NCBI RefSeq assembly: GCF_016907475.1 | Contig: NZ_JAFBCA010000001.1 | Span: 868,001-932,000 of the forward strand | Source of the DNA: Nocardioides cavernae | Lineage (GTDB): Bacteria; Actinomycetota; Actinomycetes; Propionibacteriales; Nocardioidaceae | Reading direction: 5' to 3' | DNA length: 64,000 bases | In this document: positions 59,883-64,000 of the stretch, piece by piece | Layout of the letters: each line of letters begins with the position of its first letter | Numbering within the stretch: position 1 is the first letter of the stretch | The notes under the pieces: generated by a model | What the model was told of the DNA's origin: nothing | The model's input: only the letters and a program-made list of their open reading frames with translations | Database searches by the model: none | Program-made: the position numbers and the translations under genes

Positions 59883-61586
59883 GTGGGGTACTTCAAGGGA
59901 GCGTGGGCAGGCGTGTGCCTGGTCGCGTTGATGGCATGCGGGGCGACCGGGGGGACGAGCGACGGCTCGCGCACGCCTGACGACGCTGCGCCGCAGCGCG
60001 TGACGAGCGGCGCGTCCGCGGTGGCCGAGCTCGCGCCGGCGGCATCACGCGCCGCGCAGCCCAACATCGTCGTCGTGATGCTCGACGACTTCTCGATGGA
60101 CCTCGTGCAGACGATGCGCTCGGTGCAGCAGATGCGGAAGGCCGGCGCGAGCTATCCGCACTCGTTCGTCACCGACTCCCTGTGCTGCGTGTCGCGGTCG
60201 AGCTTCTTCACCGGCCAGTACCCGCACCAGACCGGCGTCCGCACCAACACGTCCAACAAGGGCACGTCGAAGCTCGGCGGCTGGCCCGCCTACGACACCC
60301 ACGGCAACCCCGAGCGCGCGTTCAACGTGCGGCTCCAGGAGGCCGGCTACAACACCGGCTTCGTCGGCAAGTTCCTCAACGAGTACGAGTGGTCGCCGGG
60401 CCGGGCGCTCCCGCCGGTCGTGCCGGGCTGGACGACGTTCAACACCGTCTTCGGCTCCGCCTACGACGGCTGGGACTTCGCCAGCACGTCCCTCGTCGAC
60501 CAGCGGCTGCGCCTGGTGCACCACCCGGCACCCCCGGCGAGCGCGAGCGACGGGGTCAAGGACAAGGCGTACGCCGGCGCGGTGATCGGCGACATGGCGA
60601 CGGACCTGGTCACCGCCAACGAGGCCGCGGGCGCGCCGTACTTCCTCGAGGTGGCGCTCTACGCGCCGCACAACCGCACCAACCCCGAGGGCCACTACGC
60701 CGGCGACCCGCTCTTCCCGCCGATGTTCCGCGACCGCACCGGCACGCGCAGCTGCGGCCGCGTCGCCTGCGGCAAGCTGACCGTCGACGACCTGCCCGGC
60801 TTCGCCGACCCGCGCAAGGACAACCGCCCACGCCTGGCCAACGGCAAGCGGGCCCGGGCGTGGAACACCACCCGCACCCTGCCCGCCGCGGTGGCCGTCC
60901 GCGACCTCCGCGACCGCGCGCGGATGGCGCAGTCGGCCGACCGGCTGGTGAGGCGGATCCTCTCCTCCGTCGGCCCGAACACCTACGTCGTGCTCACCTC
61001 CGACAACGGGTTCCACCTCGGCCAGAACGGCATGGGCCGCGGCAAGGGGACGCCGTACGACACCGACGTCCGCGTGCCGCTCCTCGTCACCGGGCCCGGC
61101 GTCGTGCCCGGCACGCGCCGCGAGGTCACCAGCAACATCGACCTCGCCCCGACCTTCGAGGAGCTCGCCGGGCTCGCGCCCGCGCCCAACCGCAGCGGCC
61201 TCTCGCTCGTCCCGACCCTGGCGGACCCGAGGCTGGTGCGGCAGTCCCACGCCTTCCTCGAGCACACCCAGCAGACGTTGACCGGCAACGACCCGGACGC
61301 GGCGTTCAGCGGCTCGGAGCTCGACCGGATCCCGTCCTACACCGCGGTGCGGAGCCGCACGGCGCTGCTGGCGAGGTTCGACCTCGACCCGCGGCCGGGC
61401 AAGGTCACGTGGGGCTACGAGTACTACAGCTACAAGCGCGACAGGTTCGAGAAGCGCAACACCTTCGCGAACAAGAAGCGGGCCCCGGAGGTCGCGGCGC
61501 TGATGGCGAAGCTCACTGCCTTCGACGGTTGCCAGGAGGTCGGCGACCAGCCGGTGTCGGAGGCGTGCCGCGTCGTACGGCAGTAG
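59883..61586 (+). CDS. Sulfatase family lipoprotein
   Basis: A 567-residue exported sulfatase. The GTG at 59883 gives a compact lipoprotein signal with lipobox LMAC (Cys 19). Catalytic domain: NIVVVMLDDFSMDL (metal Asp pair), SLCCVSRSSFFTGQYPHQTGVRTN with formylglycine-site Cys near 101 in a CxVSR variant of the usual CxPSR, and VVLTSDNGFHLGQNGMGRGKGTPYDTDVRVPL (metal Asp/Asn, catalytic His and Lys). Hydrolyses sulfate esters, perhaps on a surface polysaccharide. Pro-to-Val in the modification motif may affect formylglycine formation. A GTG at 59814 would add 23 residues without improving the signal. Confidence 0.9.
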   Translation: MGYFKGAWAGVCLVALMACGATGGTSDGSRTPDDAAPQRVTSGASAVAELAPAASRAAQPNIVVVMLDDFSMDLVQTMRSVQQMRKAGASYPHSFVTDSLCCVSRSSFFTGQYPHQTGVRTNTSNKGTSKLGGWPAYDTHGNPERAFNVRLQEAGYNTGFVGKFLNEYEWSPGRALPPVVPGWTTFNTVFGSAYDGWDFASTSLVDQRLRLVHHPAPPASASDGVKDKAYAGAVIGDMATDLVTANEAAGAPYFLEVALYAPHNRTNPEGHYAGDPLFPPMFRDRTGTRSCGRVACGKLTVDDLPGFADPRKDNRPRLANGKRARAWNTTRTLPAAVAVRDLRDRARMAQSADRLVRRILSSVGPNTYVVLTSDNGFHLGQNGMGRGKGTPYDTDVRVPLLVTGPGVVPGTRREVTSNIDLAPTFEELAGLAPAPNRSGLSLVPTLADPRLVRQSHAFLEHTQQTLTGNDPDAAFSGSELDRIPSYTAVRSRTALLARFDLDPRPGKVTWGYEYYSYKRDRFEKRNTFANKKRAPEVAALMAKLTAFDGCQEVGDQPVSEACRVVRQ

Positions 61587-61599
61587 CCGCCGCGGGCAC

Positions 61600-61605
61600 T
61601 ACTGT
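61600..61605 (+). promoter_or_regulatory. -10 box for leaderless pabA
   Basis: TACTGT, six bases, then the GTG at 61612. Confidence 0.45.
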
Positions 61606-61611
61606 CGCAGC

Positions 61612-62235
61612 GTGCACCCGGACGTGATCGTGGTCGACCACCACGACTCCTACACGTGGAACCTGGTGCACCTGGTCGCCCGGGTGACCGGCGTCCTGCC
61701 GCGCGTGGTGCAGCACGACGAGGTCACCGCCGAGGAAGTGCTCGCCCACTCGCACGTCGTGCTGTCGCCGGGCCCCGGGCACCCTGCCGTGCACGCCGAC
61801 TTCTCGGTGGGCAACGCGGTCCTGCTCGACGGCAACCGCCCCGTGCTCGGCGTGTGCCTCGGCATGCAGGGACTGGTGACGGCGTACGGCGGCACGGTGC
61901 GGCGGCTGCCCCCGGCGCACGGCGACGTCGCGACGGTCCGGCACGACGGCGCAGGGGTCTTCTCCGGGCTGCCGCAGGGCTTCGCCGCTGTCCGCTACCA
62001 CTCGCTGGGCGCCGTCTCGCTGCCCGACGGGCTCGTGGCGACCGCGTGGAGCGAGGACGGTGTCGTGATGGGCGTGCGCCACGCCTCGCTGCCGCTCGAG
62101 GGCGTGCAGTTCCACCCCGAGTCGGTCCTGTCGGAGCACGGCGAGGACCTCGTCAGGAACTTCCTCCGTACCACCCCACGCCCTTCTCCTCCCCCGCTCC
62201 GCTCCTCCGGACAACGCCGAGGGGACCCCGGATGA
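61612..62235 (+). CDS. pabA: Aminodeoxychorismate synthase amidotransferase subunit
   Basis: A 207-residue class I glutamine amidotransferase: VDHHDSYTWNLVHLVA, SPGPGHP, VCLGMQGL (catalytic Cys) and VQFHPESVLSEHG (His, Glu). Delivers ammonia to the partner chorismate enzyme for p-aminobenzoate, and so folate, synthesis. GTG at 61612 follows a leaderless -10. The last ~20 residues are Pro/Ser-rich and overlap the pabB start by ATGA. Confidence 0.9.
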   Translation: MHPDVIVVDHHDSYTWNLVHLVARVTGVLPRVVQHDEVTAEEVLAHSHVVLSPGPGHPAVHADFSVGNAVLLDGNRPVLGVCLGMQGLVTAYGGTVRRLPPAHGDVATVRHDGAGVFSGLPQGFAAVRYHSLGAVSLPDGLVATAWSEDGVVMGVRHASLPLEGVQFHPESVLSEHGEDLVRNFLRTTPRPSPPPLRSSGQRRGDPG

Positions 62236-63512
62236 CCGACCCCGTCTCGTTCTTCCGCTCCGTGGCGGCACGGCACGCACGCTGCTTCTGGCTCGACGGG
62301 GGTGGCGCGCGCGAGTGGTCGGGCCGGCGCTCGATCATCGGCTGGCTCGACGAGAACGACGCGTCCCTGTCGTGGTCCGCCGCCCGGCGCGAGGTCAGCC
62401 TGCACGCAGGCGGGGTCGCGACCGTCGTCGGTGACGACGTCTTCGACGTGCTCGAGCAGCGCATCGCGGCGGGCGAGCAGTGGTTCGGCTACCTCGGCTA
62501 CGCCTCGCGCACCGACCTCCCCGCCACCCCCGACCCGACCCTCCCCGACGCGATCTGGATGCGGCCGCGCGCGGTGCGGGTGTTCGAGCACGCCCTCCCC
62601 GCCTCGGCCCCGTCGGAGTCCCCGCACGTGCGGGGACTCCAACACTCGGAGGGGGTTGCAACCGCCTACGAGCGCCAGACTTCCCCACCAAGCTCGTACA
62701 TCGATGCCTTCGCGCGCGTCCAGGAGCACCTGCACGCCGGCAACTCCTACGAGGTCAACCTCACCCACCGGCTGTCCCGCCGGTCCGACCTCGACCCGGT
62801 GACGGCGTACCTCCGGCTGCGCGAGCTCAACCCGGCGCCGTACAGCGGCTTCCTCCAGCACGACGTCGACGGCGCGCGCGCGTGGCTGCTGTCGAGCTCG
62901 CCGGAGAGGTACGCCCTCGTCACCGCCGACCGGCACCTGGAGACCAAGCCGATCAAGGGCACCACCCCGCGCGGCGCGACCGCCGAGGAGGACGAGCACC
63001 ACCGCGAGCGGCTCGCGCGCGACCCGAAGAACCGCGCGGAGAACCTGATGATCGTCGACCTGCTCCGCAACGACCTGTCGGTGGTGTGCGAGGTCGGGTC
63101 GGTCGAGGTGCCGGTCCTGATGGAGGTCGAGTCCTACGAGTCGGTCCACCAGCTCGTGTCGACGGTGCGCGGGCGCCTGCGCGACGACGTGTCGACGGTC
63201 GCCGCGCTGCGCGCGCTCTTCCCGGCCGGCTCCATGACGGGCGCGCCCAAGCTGCGCACGATGGAGATCGTCGAGGAGGTCGAGTCGAGCCCGCGCGGGG
63301 CGTACGCCGGCGCGTTCGGCTGGATCAGCGGCGACGGCCCGGCCGACCTCGGCGTCGTGATCCGGTCGCTGATGACCGACGGCAGCGGCACCTGGACCCT
63401 CGGCACCGGCGGCGGCATCACCGTGAAGTCCGACGTCGCCGAGGAGTGGGCCGAGTCGGAGTGGAAGGCCGAGCGGCTCCTCCACGTCTTCGATCTCCCG
63501 GACGCGCTGTAA
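62232..63512 (+). CDS. pabB: Aminodeoxychorismate synthase component I
   Basis: A 426-residue chorismate-binding enzyme: YIDAFARVQEHLHAGNSYEVNLTHRL, LLSSSPERYALVTADRHLETKPIKGTTPRG, ENLMIVDLLRNDLSVVCEVGSVEVP and FPAGSMTGAPKLRTMEIVEE, all typical of PabB. Co-translated with pabA, it makes 4-amino-4-deoxychorismate. Odd: about residues 128-155 are an in-frame non-conserved stretch encoded by a perfect 26-base palindrome and following low-complexity DNA. The stop codon begins the large inverted repeat that follows. Confidence 0.92.
   Translation: MTDPVSFFRSVAARHARCFWLDGGGAREWSGRRSIIGWLDENDASLSWSAARREVSLHAGGVATVVGDDVFDVLEQRIAAGEQWFGYLGYASRTDLPATPDPTLPDAIWMRPRAVRVFEHALPASAPSESPHVRGLQHSEGVATAYERQTSPPSSYIDAFARVQEHLHAGNSYEVNLTHRLSRRSDLDPVTAYLRLRELNPAPYSGFLQHDVDGARAWLLSSSPERYALVTADRHLETKPIKGTTPRGATAEEDEHHRERLARDPKNRAENLMIVDLLRNDLSVVCEVGSVEVPVLMEVESYESVHQLVSTVRGRLRDDVSTVAALRALFPAGSMTGAPKLRTMEIVEEVESSPRGAYAGAFGWISGDGPADLGVVIRSLMTDGSGTWTLGTGGGITVKSDVAEEWAESEWKAERLLHVFDLPDAL
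62615..62640. repeat. Perfect 26-base palindrome inside pabB
   Basis: Arms GGAGTCCCCGCAC and its complement, in frame, encoding SESPHVRGLQ. Shares the AGTCCCC-GGGGACT core with the palindrome at 11594-11617. Confidence 0.8.
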
Positions 63513-63577
63513 CGCCGGGTTACTGCAACTACCCACTGGGGTGCTCGGGGGTGGGTAGTGGCACTAACCCGGCGTTA
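63510..63577. terminator. Large inverted repeat between convergent pabB and kinase genes
   Basis: Arms of 28 bases (63510-63537 and 63550-63577), 25 paired, 12-base loop. The left arm starts with the pabB stop codon; the right arm contains the kinase stop codon. Could be a bidirectional terminator or an inserted palindrome that supplied both stops. Confidence 0.7.
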
Positions 63578-64000
63578 CAGCGGCGACGCCGGGCAGCCAC
63601 AGCGCGAAGCGCGCCCCGCCACCGGGGGCCTCGGTCACCTGGAGCTGGCCGCCGTGGCGGTCGATCACCTGGCGCACGATGGCCAGGCCGAGGCCCGAGC
63701 CGGGCATGGCCCGCGACTCCTCGGCCCGGTAGAAGCGCTCGAAGACGTGCGGCCGGTCGGCCTCGGCGACCCCGGTGCCCTGGTCGTCGACGGTGAGCAC
63801 GCCGTCGGACAGCCGAACCGTGACGGTGCCCTGCGGCGGGCTCCACTTGGCGGCGTTGTCGAGCAGGTTGGTGACCGCCCGCTCGAGGCTGTTGGAGTCG
63901 CCGACGACCCGCCACGGGCCGAGGTCGACGTCGAAGGACACGTCCTGCGCACGACGTCGTACGCGCGTCACCGCCCGCTCGACGACGTCGGTGAGGTCCA
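63564..64000 (-). CDS. Sensor histidine kinase, C-terminal part (5' end beyond window)
   Basis: The last ~145 residues of a histidine kinase, reading leftward from outside the window. The ATP-binding domain is complete: N box SLERAVTNLLDNAAKWSPP, G1 VDDQGTGVAEADRPHVFERFYR, G2 GSGLGLAIVRQVIDRHGG, and a final strand GARFALWLP. The preceding DLTDVVERAVTRVRRRAQ is the usual link from the dimerisation domain. Sensor and phosphorylated His lie outside. Confidence 0.9.
   Translation of the reverse strand, partial: DLTDVVERAVTRVRRRAQDVSFDVDLGPWRVVGDSNSLERAVTNLLDNAAKWSPPQGTVTVRLSDGVLTVDDQGTGVAEADRPHVFERFYRAEESRAMPGSGLGLAIVRQVIDRHGGQLQVTEAPGGGARFALWLPGVAAVTPG

Overview
The window is very GC-rich, with strong G/C preference at third codon positions, many GTG starts, 4-base ATGA/GTGA gene overlaps and many candidate leaderless starts. 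Gene content (TIGR03084 protein, SARP regulator, SigK/RskA locus with paired cyclopropane-synthase genes, PhzE-like and PabA/PabB enzymes, HelD) points to an actinobacterium, most likely Nocardioides or a close relative. No tRNA, rRNA, CRISPR array, integrase or transposase was recognised.

Layout. 1-6 kb: a candidate undescribed peptide system. Two small paralogous peptides sharing an LPxRETL motif lie upstream of a large fusion protein (RRE-like domain, M50 membrane metalloprotease, MinD/EspI-like ATPase) that runs off the left edge. A membrane-anchored SARP-type regulator is divergent, followed by a secreted protein. 6-15.6 kb: an autoregulated TetR-led operon for acyclic terpenoid or branched acyl-CoA breakdown (AtuA-like protein, two acyl-CoA dehydrogenases, biotin-dependent acyl-CoA carboxylase alpha and beta). 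15.8-24.9 kb: dicarboxylate-type symporter, two secreted proteins, a YjbR protein, an acyltransferase-like membrane protein, and a minus-strand AraC/VOC/cupin/methyltransferase group. 25-36.2 kb: an ECF sigma with an anti-sigma-like partner, then a SigK regulon (oxidoreductase, fasciclin lipoprotein, sigK, rskA, FAD-DUF1365 fusion, two cyclopropane synthases, DUF1295).

36.3-44.8 kb: a cell-surface glycan cluster (acyltransferase, two large glycosyltransferases, methyltransferase, epimerase). 45.1-48.7 kb: enoyl-CoA hydratase, small membrane protein and HelD helicase. 48.7-54.6 kb: a second glycan block (membrane glycosyltransferase-like protein, nucleotide-sugar dehydrogenase, GT2, epimerase, methyltransferase), bounded by intact helD on the left and a decayed duplicate of the helD 3' end on the right. 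54.6-64 kb: GH16 protein, EamA exporter, epimerase, PhzE-like chorismate enzyme, sulfatase lipoprotein, pabA-pabB and the C-terminal part of a sensor kinase.

How it fits together: the sigK operon is a membrane-lipid and redox module, and its two upstream genes share a promoter resembling the mycobacterial SigK consensus. The two glycan blocks look like exopolysaccharide or cell-wall glycan synthesis, and three genes of that kind share a promoter-like motif. Strong inverted repeats recur between genes and, unusually, in frame inside three genes.
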